DNA of 64,000 nucleotides from Dyadobacter sp. 50-39 (GCA_001898145.1 MKSR01000019.1:310001-374000), one strand, 5' to 3'. Numbered from the stretch's first letter, positions 52,439-61,826 are shown. Program-made: numbers and translations. The notes: generated by a model from the letters alone, not told the origin.

Positions 52439-53419
52439 TCAATACTTACTTCCTACCCAAGCCAGCAGCGGCAGCCCCACAAACAGCCCTAATCCAGCCT
52501 GCCAACCGGCGAAGGCGGCGACGATCAATGAAAGCAGGACGACAATTACCGGGTACAAATACAGCAGCATACCAAACAGCACGGAATCATAGAAGACGGA
52601 TCGCGCAGTCAGCCTGGCTGCTTTCTTTTGGAAGAAGGAATACAATGGCAAATGGATCATGCGGCCAAGCCAGCCTATCCCACCGAGTAACGGATTGCTT
52701 TTCGCCTTTGGCGCTGCGCATCGATCAAAAAATGCATTCAGTTGTCGCTGCTGCTCCGTTTTGGGCAGATCGGCGGGAACGGTGAGGATCTCCGCATTCA
52801 TTTTCCGGTCGAGAATTTCGTTGAACTCCCTGAGCCATTTTTCGTACTCCTGCGGGCTGGTTTGAATGTCGTCGGCAGCAATGGCTTCCCCGAAGTTGAG
52901 TGATACCCGTTTGCCCGGGCCGCGGAAGTTCTCGTAATTCAGGCCGGTAGGGATTACCTTCATGCTTTGCAGGGCGTCATCGCCATACCAGATTTTATAG
53001 GCCATCCTGGCGGTACCTTTCCCGAGCGGGCGAAGCCGCCATTCATTTACACAAACACCTTCGGAAAACACCACTACCGCATCACCCTGCTTCAGAGCAT
53101 CGTGGCTTTCCTGCGCGGTTACATCGTGGTTTTTAACATATTGCCTGCCTTCCGAACCCCGAAAGACCGGGATCAGGTTAATCTGCCGCAGCCAGAATGC
53201 CGCCGCTTTTTTACGGAAAACATCCCCGCGCGTAAGCGTATGAATGGGCTGTTCGAGCACGGAACCGATCACTACCGCGTCGAAAAATGAGTCGGGGTGG
53301 TTGGAGGCCAGCAGCAGCGGTGCTCCTTTGGGCAATTTATCGAAATTGACGACGCAAAGCTTTCTTAAATAGATAGGCAATGCGAGGCGGACGAGAAAAC
53401 GGGAGAAATAGTAAAACAA
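52439..53419 (-). CDS. 1-acylglycerol-3-phosphate acyltransferase-like (PlsC fold)
   Basis: The 326-residue protein has a PlsC-like acyltransferase domain: ASNHPDSFFDAVVIG (about residues 38-52), a variant of the H-x4-D box with H and D six apart, then GDVFRKKAAAFWLRQINLIPVFRG and VVVFSEGVC in place of the usual FPEG. Two or more hydrophobic spans close the C-terminus (about 275-325). It should attach fatty acyl chains at the inner membrane in phospholipid or lipid A-like synthesis; the acceptor is uncertain. It converges with the pseudogene, stops 2 nt apart. Confidence 0.85.
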   Translation of the reverse strand: MFYYFSRFLVRLALPIYLRKLCVVNFDKLPKGAPLLLASNHPDSFFDAVVIGSVLEQPIHTLTRGDVFRKKAAAFWLRQINLIPVFRGSEGRQYVKNHDVTAQESHDALKQGDAVVVFSEGVCVNEWRLRPLGKGTARMAYKIWYGDDALQSMKVIPTGLNYENFRGPGKRVSLNFGEAIAADDIQTSPQEYEKWLREFNEILDRKMNAEILTVPADLPKTEQQRQLNAFFDRCAAPKAKSNPLLGGIGWLGRMIHLPLYSFFQKKAARLTARSVFYDSVLFGMLLYLYPVIVVLLSLIVAAFAGWQAGLGLFVGLPLLAWVGSKY

Positions 53420-53506
53420 AGTTCAAAAAGTAAGTTTTTGCAAAATTATGTGATTATTTTTTTATTCAATCCTAACAGCCAGGGTATTCTCCTCCGGTGA
53501 GTTTGC

Positions 53507-53514
53507 TACCTTTG
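53507..53514 (+). promoter_or_regulatory. Candidate -7 box for the kinase-like gene
   Basis: TACCTTTG matches TAnnTTTG; start near 53521 places the first usable ATG at 53548 and rules out the frame opening at 53497. Confidence 0.5.
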
Positions 53515-53547
53515 GTGCCATCAGTAAAGCCTAATGCGAGATCAGGA

Positions 53548-54588
53548 ATGCGTTTAAAAGATTATCCCCAAATTATCCGGAAGGCCTGGGCAGGGTTTGA
53601 TAATTCCATCGGGGTCAAATTTGTAGAGGATATCAGTGCCAAAGTTTCGACCAATCACGTTTTCCGCGTCACGCTCGATAACGACGACAAGGTAGTTGCG
53701 AAACTTTCCTATTTTGGAAAATACGAACATTTCAAGGAGGATCACCGGATTATCCAGGCTCTTTCGAACAACCTGCTTTACCCGTTTGAAAATGTCCTGG
53801 CGAAGTCGCTGGTGAAGAATAATCAGGTTTATACCTATCGTTACCAGGAGGATTTTGTGGATACCTGGGTGGTTTTTTACAATCCGATCCGTGCCATGAA
53901 CCGTTTGCCGCGGCGGCTCGACGAGGAGCATATCCGAAAACTCGGTACCGAGGCCGCGAAGTTTCACCAGGCATGTTTCCGGGCGAGCCGGTCTATTCCC
54001 AAATCGTCTAAAAACCTTCGGACCGATATTCACCATTTGCTGGAAATCCTGGAAACCGATACCGGCCAGTACGAGCACCGCGGGTATATCCATATATTGA
54101 AAAAGCAATGCGATATTTTTATGAAAAATATCCAGCGCCTGAACGTCAGTTCCTTTGACCTGATGCCGGTTTTTGTCGATTGGAACATCGGAAATTTCTC
54201 CGTGACCGACGATATGAAATTCTTTTCGCGCTGGGACTACGACTGGTTCAGAGTCTCGTCGCGCGTGATGGATTTCTACTTTTTCAGCCGGGTATGTTCC
54301 AATGTAGGCGACCGTACGGTGTTCAGCTACCTGATGGGGCCGCTGATGGAAGAGCGGTTTATGATCTTTTTACGGGAGTATCACAAGATTTACCCCCTTA
54401 CCGAGAATGAGGTGCGCTTTATGAAGGAGGCCTACCGCTTCTTTATATTGAATTATGTGATCAAATACGGTAAATACTTTTTTCACCGCTCCTACTGCAC
54501 CAAGTTGCAGCGCGAGGCATATGAGCTGTATTTTCCTTCGATCGACGGCTTCGATGCCGACAAAATCCTCCGTGCCCTGAAAATCTAG
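53548..54588 (+). CDS. APH-fold phosphotransferase (kinase-like)
   Basis: The 346-residue soluble protein resembles the aminoglycoside/homoserine kinase (APH) fold. VFRVTLDNDDKVVAKLSYFG is the N-lobe strand with the ATP Lys; VFVDWNIGNFSV stands where HGDLHxGN usually is, with Asp and Asn kept but His and Gly lost; FSRWDYDWFRVSSRVMDFYFF gives the metal-binding Asp. ATG 53548 follows an AGGA close by. It pairs with a NagD-like HAD phosphatase 42 nt downstream, which suggests a small-molecule or sugar phosphate substrate. The substrate is unknown. Confidence 0.75.
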   Translation: MRLKDYPQIIRKAWAGFDNSIGVKFVEDISAKVSTNHVFRVTLDNDDKVVAKLSYFGKYEHFKEDHRIIQALSNNLLYPFENVLAKSLVKNNQVYTYRYQEDFVDTWVVFYNPIRAMNRLPRRLDEEHIRKLGTEAAKFHQACFRASRSIPKSSKNLRTDIHHLLEILETDTGQYEHRGYIHILKKQCDIFMKNIQRLNVSSFDLMPVFVDWNIGNFSVTDDMKFFSRWDYDWFRVSSRVMDFYFFSRVCSNVGDRTVFSYLMGPLMEERFMIFLREYHKIYPLTENEVRFMKEAYRFFILNYVIKYGKYFFHRSYCTKLQREAYELYFPSIDGFDADKILRALKI

Positions 54589-54630
54589 TAACCTCTTTCA
54601 TCCAATTCACTCCCAAAGACACCCAACTGT

Positions 54631-55479
54631 ATGGTACTGGATAATTTCAAATCCGTCATTTCGAAATACGATGTTATTTTCTTCGACGCCTTCGGCGTGC
54701 TCAAGACGTACAATGGACTGATCCCCGGCATCGAAAATACCTTCGCATATCTGCGTGAGCGGGGAAAAGATTTTTATGTGGTCACCAATGACGCCTCCCG
54801 AAGCCCCGAACAGCTCGCGCAGAGCTACGTAAACCTGGGAATCGAGGATGTGACACCCGACCGCATCATTTCATCGGGAATGCTTGCCCGTGAGTACCTG
54901 GATTTGAAAGTAAGGAAGGGGACTGTCGCCTACCTGGGAACCGAAAATTCGGCACATTACATCGAAACATCGGACCTTAAAACGCTCTCTATCCGACAGC
55001 TCGATTTGAATAATGTAGGTGATATCAATGCATTGGTGTTTCTGGACGACGAAGGCTTCGACTGGAATACCGATCTGACCAAAACGCTCAACCTGTTGCG
55101 CAAACGGAATATCCCGGTAATCGTTGCAAATACCGACAAGACTTACCCGGCTTCGAAAAGCCGCGTTTCCTTCGCCATCGGCGCATTGGCTAAGATGATC
55201 GAGAATACCATCGGGCGGGAGTTTATCCGCTTCGGCAAGCCCGATCCGCAGATGTTTATTTTTGCCTACCAGCACATTAAAAACTATCCTAATGTGAGCA
55301 AACAGGATATTCTGATGGTAGGTGATACCCTGAACACCGACATTCTGGGCGGCAACAAGTTTGGGCTCGACACCGCGCTCGTCCTCACAGGTAACACCCA
55401 GGCGGAAGATGCCGAAGTACGTATCCGCGCAACCGGTATCATTCCGACCTACATTTGCGTGTCGGCTGTGGTGGAATAA
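54631..55479 (+). CDS. HAD-IIA (NagD-like) phosphatase
   Basis: The 282-residue cytoplasmic phosphatase has motif I FFDAFGVLKTYNGLIPG with a D-x-F-G-V variant of the usual D-x-D-G (second Asp replaced by Phe), motif II FYVVTNDASRS, a C2 cap domain, and motif IV FGKPDPQMFIFAY plus MVGDTLNTDILGGNKFGLDTALV. The NagD/pNPPase subfamily acts on small phosphate esters such as UMP or 4-nitrophenyl phosphate in assay. The changed acid-base residue is notable and may reduce phosphatase activity or alter specificity. It follows the kinase-like gene by 42 nt. Confidence 0.82.
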   Translation: MVLDNFKSVISKYDVIFFDAFGVLKTYNGLIPGIENTFAYLRERGKDFYVVTNDASRSPEQLAQSYVNLGIEDVTPDRIISSGMLAREYLDLKVRKGTVAYLGTENSAHYIETSDLKTLSIRQLDLNNVGDINALVFLDDEGFDWNTDLTKTLNLLRKRNIPVIVANTDKTYPASKSRVSFAIGALAKMIENTIGREFIRFGKPDPQMFIFAYQHIKNYPNVSKQDILMVGDTLNTDILGGNKFGLDTALVLTGNTQAEDAEVRIRATGIIPTYICVSAVVE

Positions 55480-55556
55480 TTCAGAGCTGTCACTTGCACA
55501 TCTGTCCCGTCCGCGCCGGATTCTGGTGCGGGTTCAGGCAGCTGAGCCCAGAAGAT

Positions 55557-56555
55557 CTATTTAACCTTCAAGGGCACGTAATACTCCTTAAACCGCTGGT
55601 CTTCCTGCACAGCTTCGACAGCCTTACCTAACTTTCGCAGCAGGACGGCGCGGTTCTGGTGGCATTGGCCGGCTAGCCAGGAATCGGGAAAAGACCGGGC
55701 GGAACGTGTGAAAAGTTCGTAGGATTCGCGCAGCAATGCAGTATCCCGTTTGGCCATAAACACCTTTCCTTCTTCAAAATCCTGCCGCCAGCGTTTCGCA
55801 ATGGGCGTCATCCGCTCCGCTTCCTGGAAGACTTTGAACGGTGGAATCACCGGGACGCTGGCGTTTTTAGCGGTAATCGGCGCAACAGGCTTTGCAAAAA
55901 AAGCAACAATGGCCTCGGTGTAGGCTAACGCTTCCTGCCGGTTGTGCGACGGCTGTTTCAGTCGCTGTTCTTCGGAAGGGTTTGTAAAAAACGACGCTTC
56001 CGCCAGCAATGCGGGCATGCCATAGGTATTTCGAAGAACCGAAGCACCGGCGTCGGCAAAAATCGTGAAATCCGAAACCAGTGAAACAGGCGTATTCGGC
56101 GTATGCAGATATTTGAGCAACCGCGCCGCCAACTCCCTGCCGAAATCCACACTGGCCACATTCTCGGACATATTTCCATGAAAATAAATGATCGGAAAAT
56201 TCACCGATGAATCAGCCGTGGCATTATGGTGGATCGAAACGAAAAGATCGGCTTTCCAGTCTTTAGCTAGTTTCGAACGGTCGATCAGAGGCACCTCCAC
56301 GTCCTCGACGCGCGTCATGACCACCTTCCCCCCTTTCTTTTCGAGCATCTTCTGCAACAGCAATCCCACACGCAGATTTACCCACTCCTCCCGCTCACCC
56401 CCGGGCCCGACGCGGTAGCTGTCGGTTGCAGCAGTACCTCCGTGACCGGGGTCGATGCAGATGATTTTTCCTTTCAGCGGCTTTCGCTTCGATTGCGCTA
56501 TGGTAATTGAAATGATACCTGTGAAAAACAAAAGGGTCAGAAGAATGCGATTCAT
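55557..56555 (-). CDS. N-acetylmuramoyl-L-alanine amidase, second copy
   Basis: The 332-residue exported protein has a signal peptide (about 1-20, ending T-I-A-Q) and an Amidase_3 domain: IICIDPGHGGTAATDSY with the first zinc His, Glu in GEREEWVNLRVG, FVSIHHNATAD with the second His, and MPALLAEASFFTNPSEEQ with the catalytic Glu. The C-terminal 100 residues are helical and lack a known binding domain. It differs clearly from the amidase at 43691 (larger, with tail). It diverges from yifB. Confidence 0.9.
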   Translation of the reverse strand: MNRILLTLLFFTGIISITIAQSKRKPLKGKIICIDPGHGGTAATDSYRVGPGGEREEWVNLRVGLLLQKMLEKKGGKVVMTRVEDVEVPLIDRSKLAKDWKADLFVSIHHNATADSSVNFPIIYFHGNMSENVASVDFGRELAARLLKYLHTPNTPVSLVSDFTIFADAGASVLRNTYGMPALLAEASFFTNPSEEQRLKQPSHNRQEALAYTEAIVAFFAKPVAPITAKNASVPVIPPFKVFQEAERMTPIAKRWRQDFEEGKVFMAKRDTALLRESYELFTRSARSFPDSWLAGQCHQNRAVLLRKLGKAVEAVQEDQRFKEYYVPLKVK

Positions 56556-56645
56556 GGGCTTAGTTGAATGAAATCATAAATTAGGAATGATCAGGCGGTT
56601 GCGCAAGCCTTCCAGCCGGTTTCACAGCTTTCACCTTTTTCCTGC

Positions 56646-56653
56646 TATTTTTG
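56646..56653 (+). promoter_or_regulatory. Candidate -7 box for yifB
   Basis: TATTTTTG matches TAnnTTTG; start near 56660, ATG at 56689. No -33 TTG found. Confidence 0.55.
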
Positions 56654-56688
56654 CAAAAAATTTTTCTATTTACTCAAAGCACACACTT

Positions 56689-58230
56689 ATGCTTGCCAAA
56701 ACTTTCGGAAGCGCTGTTTTCGGCGTGGATGCGACGATCATCACCATTGAAGTTAATGTGGGCCAGGGGCTGGGATTCTATATGGTCGGCCTCGCCGACA
56801 GCGCCGTCAAAGAAAGCCAGCAGCGGGTGGAAGCTTCGCTGAAACATTTCGGATACAAGATGCCGAGACAGAAACTGGTTGTAAACCTCGCGCCCGCCGA
56901 CATCCGCAAGGAAGGATCGGCTTACGACCTGCCCATTGCTATCTGCACTTTACAATGTTCCGATCAACTGGCTTGCATTCGTAATCCCGAAGACTACATT
57001 ATCCTCGGTGAGCTCTCCCTCGACGGCATTCTCCGTCCGATCAGGGGCGTCCTACCCATCGCGATCGAAGCACGAAAGCAGGGTTTCAAAGGCATTGTGC
57101 TACCTTCCGAAAATGCATCCGAAGCTGCCATCGTCAACAATCTAGACGTAATCGCCGTCGAAACCCTGGCAGACGCCATCGGATTTTTCAAGGGGACCAA
57201 GGACATTGAACCCCTCCAAGTCGACACCCGCGACCTCTTTTTTACCTCGCAAAATGACTACGAAGCCGACTTCGAGCATGTGCAAGGTCAGGAAAACATT
57301 AAACGTGCCCTGGAAATCACTGCGGCCGGCGGGCATAATGCAATCATGATCGGTCCGCCGGGCGCGGGCAAAACCATGCTTGCCAAGCGCATTCCGGGCA
57401 TTTTACCTCCGCTTAGCTTGCCTGAGGCGCTGGAAACGACAAAGATACATTCGGTAGCAGGCAGGCTCGGAAAGCAGGCCACGCTAGTTTCCCGCCGCCC
57501 GTTCCGTTCGCCGCACCATTCGATCAGCGATGTAGCGCTGGTAGGGGGCGGAAGCTATCCGCAGCCGGGCGAGATATCCCTGGCACACAATGGTGTACTG
57601 TTTCTGGATGAGCTGCCCGAGTTCAAAAGATCGGTACTTGAGGTAATGCGGCAGCCGTTGGAAGAGCGGAAAGTAAGTATCTCGAGGGCTAAGATGGCCG
57701 TTGAATATCCTGCGAACTTTATGCTGATCGCCAGCATGAACCCTTGCCCGTGCGGGTATTATAACCATCCCGAGAAGAACTGCGTATGCGGCCCGGGAGT
57801 CGTTCAGAAATACCTCAACAAAATCAGCGGCCCGCTTCTGGACCGCATCGACCTGCACGTCGAAGTTACACCGGTATCCTTCGACCAGATCTCTTCCACG
57901 CGCAAATCCGAAAGCAGCGCGCAGATCCGCGAGCGCGTGATCCGTGCACGCGAGCGCCAGACCGAGCGGTTTAAAAACCACAAGGAAATCTATTCCAACG
58001 CGATGATGACGCCCGAAATGGTGAAGCAGCTCTGCACGATCGAGGACGCCGGCAAAATGCTCCTCCGCAAAGCCATGGAACGTCTCGGCCTCTCCGCCCG
58101 CGCTTACGACCGCATTCTCAAAGTCTCCCGCACCATCGCAGATTTGGCCGATAGCGATGCTATTAAAGTCGAGCATTTGGCCGAAGCCATTCAATACCGC
58201 AGCCTCGACCGGGAGAACTGGGCTGGATGA
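56689..58230 (+). CDS. YifB-family Mg-chelatase-like AAA ATPase
   Basis: The 513-residue protein has an N-terminal ChlI/Lon-like domain (LAKTFGSAVFGVDATII; VNLAPADIRKEGSAYDLPIA), Walker A GPPGAGKTMLAKR (about residues 222-234), Walker B FLDELPEF, and C-terminal zinc-type cysteines in CPCGYYNHPEKNCVCGPG (about 354-371). It is the ComM/YifB family; ComM helps branch migration during natural transformation in some species, while the Bacteroidota role is not shown. The frame opens at 56587 but ATG 56689 begins the family match. A Uma2 gene follows. Confidence 0.93.
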   Translation: MLAKTFGSAVFGVDATIITIEVNVGQGLGFYMVGLADSAVKESQQRVEASLKHFGYKMPRQKLVVNLAPADIRKEGSAYDLPIAICTLQCSDQLACIRNPEDYIILGELSLDGILRPIRGVLPIAIEARKQGFKGIVLPSENASEAAIVNNLDVIAVETLADAIGFFKGTKDIEPLQVDTRDLFFTSQNDYEADFEHVQGQENIKRALEITAAGGHNAIMIGPPGAGKTMLAKRIPGILPPLSLPEALETTKIHSVAGRLGKQATLVSRRPFRSPHHSISDVALVGGGSYPQPGEISLAHNGVLFLDELPEFKRSVLEVMRQPLEERKVSISRAKMAVEYPANFMLIASMNPCPCGYYNHPEKNCVCGPGVVQKYLNKISGPLLDRIDLHVEVTPVSFDQISSTRKSESSAQIRERVIRARERQTERFKNHKEIYSNAMMTPEMVKQLCTIEDAGKMLLRKAMERLGLSARAYDRILKVSRTIADLADSDAIKVEHLAEAIQYRSLDRENWAG

Positions 58231-58300
58231 CAGCGTCAATAGTCTATTTTTTCACCTCAAACTTTATTAAATTTGGAAACACTACAAGTTGACAAAAGAG

Positions 58301-58948
58301 ATGAGTAGCCGTATTGTCTCGGAAATCATGAATGTGCCGGATGCATATCTGGTACTGGATGCGGTGCAGAAAGCGCTCGATGAAGAGCGGAAGCGTCGGT
58401 TGAAATTTTATAGCGACATTACGGAGCAGGAGAAAATCGAATTCATTAATGGGAAAATTGTAACGCATTCTCCTGCAACGTACAAGCACGGTAAAATCAG
58501 CGGTCTGTTATATACCGTCCTTTCGTTACATGTGCGGAAGAATGCGCTTGGCTTCGTAGGATACGAGAAAATAATGATCTCCTTATCCCGCAATGACTAC
58601 GAGCCGGACATTTGCTTTTTTAATAACGAAAAATCAAAGGAATTTGCCGATAACAAAATGTTTTTTCCGACACCGGATCTGGTAGTTGAGATACTTTCTC
58701 CATCTACGAAACTGCGTGATCGGGGAGTCAAATTCAAGGACTACCAGGCACATGGCGTAAATGAATATTGGATCATTGACCCGAATGATGACACATTGGA
58801 GCAATATCACCTCTTCGGCGAAGAATATCAGTTGATACTCAAATCTGCTGTCGGCGACGTCAAAAGCTTCGCAGTAGAAGGCTTCCAGATTCCCATCCGC
58901 GCGATGTTCGACGATGATGAAAATCTGAAAGCCATTCAAAATCTATAA
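58301..58948 (+). CDS. Uma2 family (DUF820) restriction-nuclease-fold protein
   Basis: The product (215 residues from ATG 58301; TTG 58289 also possible) has the Uma2 core: KIEFINGKIVTHSPATYKH, a G-F-V-G-Y-E strand, YEPDICFFN with the first Asp, PDLVVEILSPSTKLRDRGVK with the D/E-x-K type PD-(D/E)xK site, and YQAHGVNEYWIIDPN. An N-terminal helical arm (about 50 residues) precedes it. These proteins are abundant in Cyanobacteria and Bacteroidota and of uncertain role. It lies 70 nt after yifB with no promoter match between; its association may be accidental. Confidence 0.85.
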   Translation: MSSRIVSEIMNVPDAYLVLDAVQKALDEERKRRLKFYSDITEQEKIEFINGKIVTHSPATYKHGKISGLLYTVLSLHVRKNALGFVGYEKIMISLSRNDYEPDICFFNNEKSKEFADNKMFFPTPDLVVEILSPSTKLRDRGVKFKDYQAHGVNEYWIIDPNDDTLEQYHLFGEEYQLILKSAVGDVKSFAVEGFQIPIRAMFDDDENLKAIQNL

Positions 58949-58956
58949 TCACTTAC

Positions 58957-59775
58957 TCAAAGTTCCTCTACACTTACCCCGCCCAGTTCCTGGAAGAGCG
59001 TTTGCCAGTAGTGCGTCACATGCGGGTTATTCTCTTTACTGGAAGCCGTCGGCTCAAATGGCGATACGATCGTCACCTGCGGAGAGCCAATTGCGTAACG
59101 TTCCAACTTTTTAGTATCCTCCTTAGCATCCGTTTCAGCCTCGGCGTCACTTTTGGGAGGATTAGTATGGAAATCGCGGCGATCTGGCCCTTTCACGCTT
59201 TCTACCATATCACTGAAGTAATACACTTTCACTTCCGAACCGCTTTCGCCTGCCTTGGCAATGACCGGCAAACTCGCCCAAATGTCGGTCGACAGGTTGG
59301 ATGAGCCCGTATTTTGCTGATTGAGTTTGGCAAGAAGCTGGCGCAGGTAAATGCTCTTTTCTTTCTGCAACGCAAGTTGAAATGCGGTTTCGATACCTTC
59401 CCGGTCGGTAGCATTCGCGCCCTCAAGATTATCTTTCTCGCTGCGAACGGTTAGCGACAACGCGCGGGCTTTGGAAGTGTTTTCATGGATAAAATACACT
59501 TCCAGCTTATCGCCCTTATTCTTCATATTCTGCTCGATAATGTCCGTAAGCGCCTGGCGGTATTTGTCATTGACATAGCGTTTATCCACGTGTACGCTTT
59601 GCGTTTTATCCAGGAATACCAATGTATAAACCGGTGCGTCGGGGGCTGCCTGTTGTTCTGTGGCTTCTTTTTCGCCCCCGCAGGAAAGCAGCGAGAGGAA
59701 ACCGGCGGCGAGCAGCAGGCGGCTGGCCTGTGCCCTTAATTTGCTGAAAAAGGGGTGATGGGTCTGCTGATTCAT
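58957..59775 (-). CDS. VWA-like lipoprotein of unknown function
   Basis: The 272-residue product has a lipoprotein signal ending L-L-S-C with Cys32. The body resembles a von Willebrand A fold: strand VYTLVFLDKTQSVHVD (about residues 49-64) has D-K-T-x-S, similar to the metal-site D-x-S-x-S; further strands are KLEVYFIHEN and VKVYYFSDMVES with a D at the third site. A charged loop (EAETDAKEDTKK) and a C-terminal helix follow. I know no named family. It is monocistronic and converges with the Uma2 gene (8 nt apart). A role in outer membrane or stress contacts is only a guess. Confidence 0.65.
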   Translation of the reverse strand: MNQQTHHPFFSKLRAQASRLLLAAGFLSLLSCGGEKEATEQQAAPDAPVYTLVFLDKTQSVHVDKRYVNDKYRQALTDIIEQNMKNKGDKLEVYFIHENTSKARALSLTVRSEKDNLEGANATDREGIETAFQLALQKEKSIYLRQLLAKLNQQNTGSSNLSTDIWASLPVIAKAGESGSEVKVYYFSDMVESVKGPDRRDFHTNPPKSDAEAETDAKEDTKKLERYAIGSPQVTIVSPFEPTASSKENNPHVTHYWQTLFQELGGVSVEEL

Positions 59776-59809
59776 AGACGGGATTTATTTTGGCTAATCT
59801 AATACAAAA

Positions 59810-59847
59810 AGGAAACCCTTCAAAACGCGTGCCTTGAAGGGTTTCCT
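59810..59847 (-). terminator. Terminator after fabI
   Basis: A perfect 14-bp stem (59810-59823 with 59834-59847) followed on the minus strand by TTTT, 18 nt past the fabI stop. Confidence 0.9.
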
Positions 59848-59864
59848 GAATGCTTAACCAATTG

Positions 59865-60695
59865 TTATTGCTGCTGCTGGGCGTGCTGCTGGATCATTGT
59901 GACCAGCTCTTCGGAAATACCGGTTGAGGAATAACCGCCGTCATGGTAGAGGTTCTGCATCGTCACGAAACGGGTGAGGTCGGAGAAGAGCGTGATCGCG
60001 TAATTAGCGCAATCATCTGCCGATGCGTTGCCCAGCGGGCTCATTTTTTCTGCAAAATCATAGAATGCATCGAAACCTTCGATACCCGAGCCGGCCTTGG
60101 TTTTGGTAGGCGACTGGGAAATCGTATTCACGCGTACATTCTTGGCTTTTCCGTAGCGGTAACCATAGCTGCGGGCAATGCTTTCGAGCATCGCTTTCGC
60201 TTCTGCCATGTCGCTGTAAAAAGAGTAGGTTCTTTGGGCCGCAATGTAGGATAATGCCACAACCGATCCCCAATCGTTGATCGCGTCGAGTTTCTCCGCT
60301 ACTTGCAGGAACTTGTGCAGCGAAATTGCTGAAATATCCACGCCTTTCTGAAACCAGTCGTAATTCAGGTCGCCGTAGGATTTGCCTTTGCGCACGTTCA
60401 GCGACATTCCGATCGAGTGCAATACGAAGTCGATCTTGCCGCCGAGGATCTCGGTTGATTTGGTAAAAAGATTCTCGATATCTTCGAGGGAAGTAGCATC
60501 GGCTGGGATAATCTCGGCATCGCATTGCTTTGCCAGATCATTGATCGCCCCCATACGCATCGCGATAGGCGCGTTGGTGAGGACAAACGTTGCACCTTCT
60601 TCCTTCGCTTTCAGCGCTACTTTCCAGGCAATGGAATTTTCGTCCAATGCACCTGATATGATTCCTCTTTTTCCTTTTAATAAACCGTAAGCCAT
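59865..60695 (-). CDS. fabI: Enoyl-ACP reductase (NADH), FabI
   Basis: The 276-residue SDR enzyme reduces trans-2-enoyl-ACP in the last step of the fatty acid elongation cycle. It has the FabI start LKGKRGIISGALDENSIAWK, DFVLHSIGMS, the catalytic Tyr-x6-Lys in FYSDMAEAKAML, and SPTKTKAGSGIEGFDAFYDF for the substrate flap. A short Q-rich tail (QQHAQQQQ) ends it. Resistance-associated changes cannot be judged here. Monocistronic, ended by a strong terminator. Confidence 0.96.
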   Translation of the reverse strand: MAYGLLKGKRGIISGALDENSIAWKVALKAKEEGATFVLTNAPIAMRMGAINDLAKQCDAEIIPADATSLEDIENLFTKSTEILGGKIDFVLHSIGMSLNVRKGKSYGDLNYDWFQKGVDISAISLHKFLQVAEKLDAINDWGSVVALSYIAAQRTYSFYSDMAEAKAMLESIARSYGYRYGKAKNVRVNTISQSPTKTKAGSGIEGFDAFYDFAEKMSPLGNASADDCANYAITLFSDLTRFVTMQNLYHDGGYSSTGISEELVTMIQQHAQQQQ

Positions 60696-60806
60696 GTTTC
60701 CTTTTATTGTTGATTAATTAGGATGTCCGTTCGAGCCGGCAAAGTAAAGCATTTTTAGCGGGTTTAACCACAATATCGCCGCCCGCTATGCTTGTCCTGT
60801 ATCCGT

Positions 60807-61826
60807 TCAAGGCTGGGCGACAAGCTTTTCTACTGGTTTCAAATGCAGCTTTTCCTGAAAAAACCGGTCTGTGGCCTCGTACACGCTCTTTACATCCTTC
60901 GACCGCAAATGTGAGCCGATCACATGGTCACCCGTTTCGGGAAATGCCATTTCTTCTTTCAGGTCGGCAGGCGTGCCCAACCCTTCGAACATTTTACGGA
61001 TCGCTTTCACCGACACCACTTTATCCTGGTGCTCCTCATCTTTATAATAATAGCCTACAAAGACGGGCATTTTCACTTCCGAGTAAACCTCCGGCCGGGC
61101 GATCGCATCGATCATCTGTTGCAATGTCATGAGGCCATTGGTATGGTACCCCTGCAACCAGAACTGCGCCTGCGCCGGAATGGAATCCTTGCTCATATTG
61201 TGGGTCCCCGTGGCCTTATGCAGGATCTGCTGCCCCCAAGGGCCGGTCACGAGCTTCATGGCAGGATTGGCAATAGCCATGCAAGGCGAATACAGCACCA
61301 GTCCTTTGATTTCCGGGTGCGTAGCCGCCAGGTAGACGGAAAGCAACCCGCCGGCCGAAGTGCCGATCACGATTACGCTATCCCCCAAAACCTTCCCGAT
61401 GGCAAGCGCGCGTTTTGCTCCGGCCAGGAAATTGGCAGGGGTAAGGTCATCGAATGCATTCGTGTCGGCGATACCGGCGTCGTGCATACGCGCGAGGTAG
61501 AGATTGGCCCCATACCGTTGCGCAAGGTCTTTATGAATAGGATCACCCTCGGCCCAGCTCGCACCGAAGCCGTGGATGTATACAATGCTGTATGTGGTTT
61601 TCTGCTTTAAGCTGTCGTTGGCCCATACAATGCGCGCTTCGTTGTCCGGTTTCAGGAGCGGTGTGGCTTTTTCGGTCTGGTTAACCTCTTCTTCCAGCTT
61701 CGCCAGATCATTGGTAACGGTTGGCAAAACTGGCGTAAGGCGCGCTTCGGGCACTTTCGGTCCGGAAATGTACACGACACCGAGGATCACGAGGATCGCG
61801 GCGACCCATAGGATGAATTTTAACAT
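60807..61826 (-). CDS. Alpha/beta hydrolase with N-terminal membrane anchor
   Basis: The 339-residue protein has one N-terminal span (about 3-21) that anchors it or acts as an uncleaved signal. The hydrolase domain shows SIVYIHGFGASWAEGD (oxyanion region, about 82-97), the nucleophile elbow VIGTSAGGLLSVYL (G-T-S-A-G, about 155-168), and late Asp/His candidates in GYYYKDEEHQDKVV and GDHVIGSH. It would be an esterase or lipase facing the periplasm; the substrate is unknown. It stands alone on the minus strand before the regulator gene. Confidence 0.88.
   Translation of the reverse strand: MLKFILWVAAILVILGVVYISGPKVPEARLTPVLPTVTNDLAKLEEEVNQTEKATPLLKPDNEARIVWANDSLKQKTTYSIVYIHGFGASWAEGDPIHKDLAQRYGANLYLARMHDAGIADTNAFDDLTPANFLAGAKRALAIGKVLGDSVIVIGTSAGGLLSVYLAATHPEIKGLVLYSPCMAIANPAMKLVTGPWGQQILHKATGTHNMSKDSIPAQAQFWLQGYHTNGLMTLQQMIDAIARPEVYSEVKMPVFVGYYYKDEEHQDKVVSVKAIRKMFEGLGTPADLKEEMAFPETGDHVIGSHLRSKDVKSVYEATDRFFQEKLHLKPVEKLVAQP

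Noticed and set aside
57484-58239. 251-codon minus-strand frame inside yifB
   Set aside because: Antisense shadow; yifB motifs are on the plus strand.
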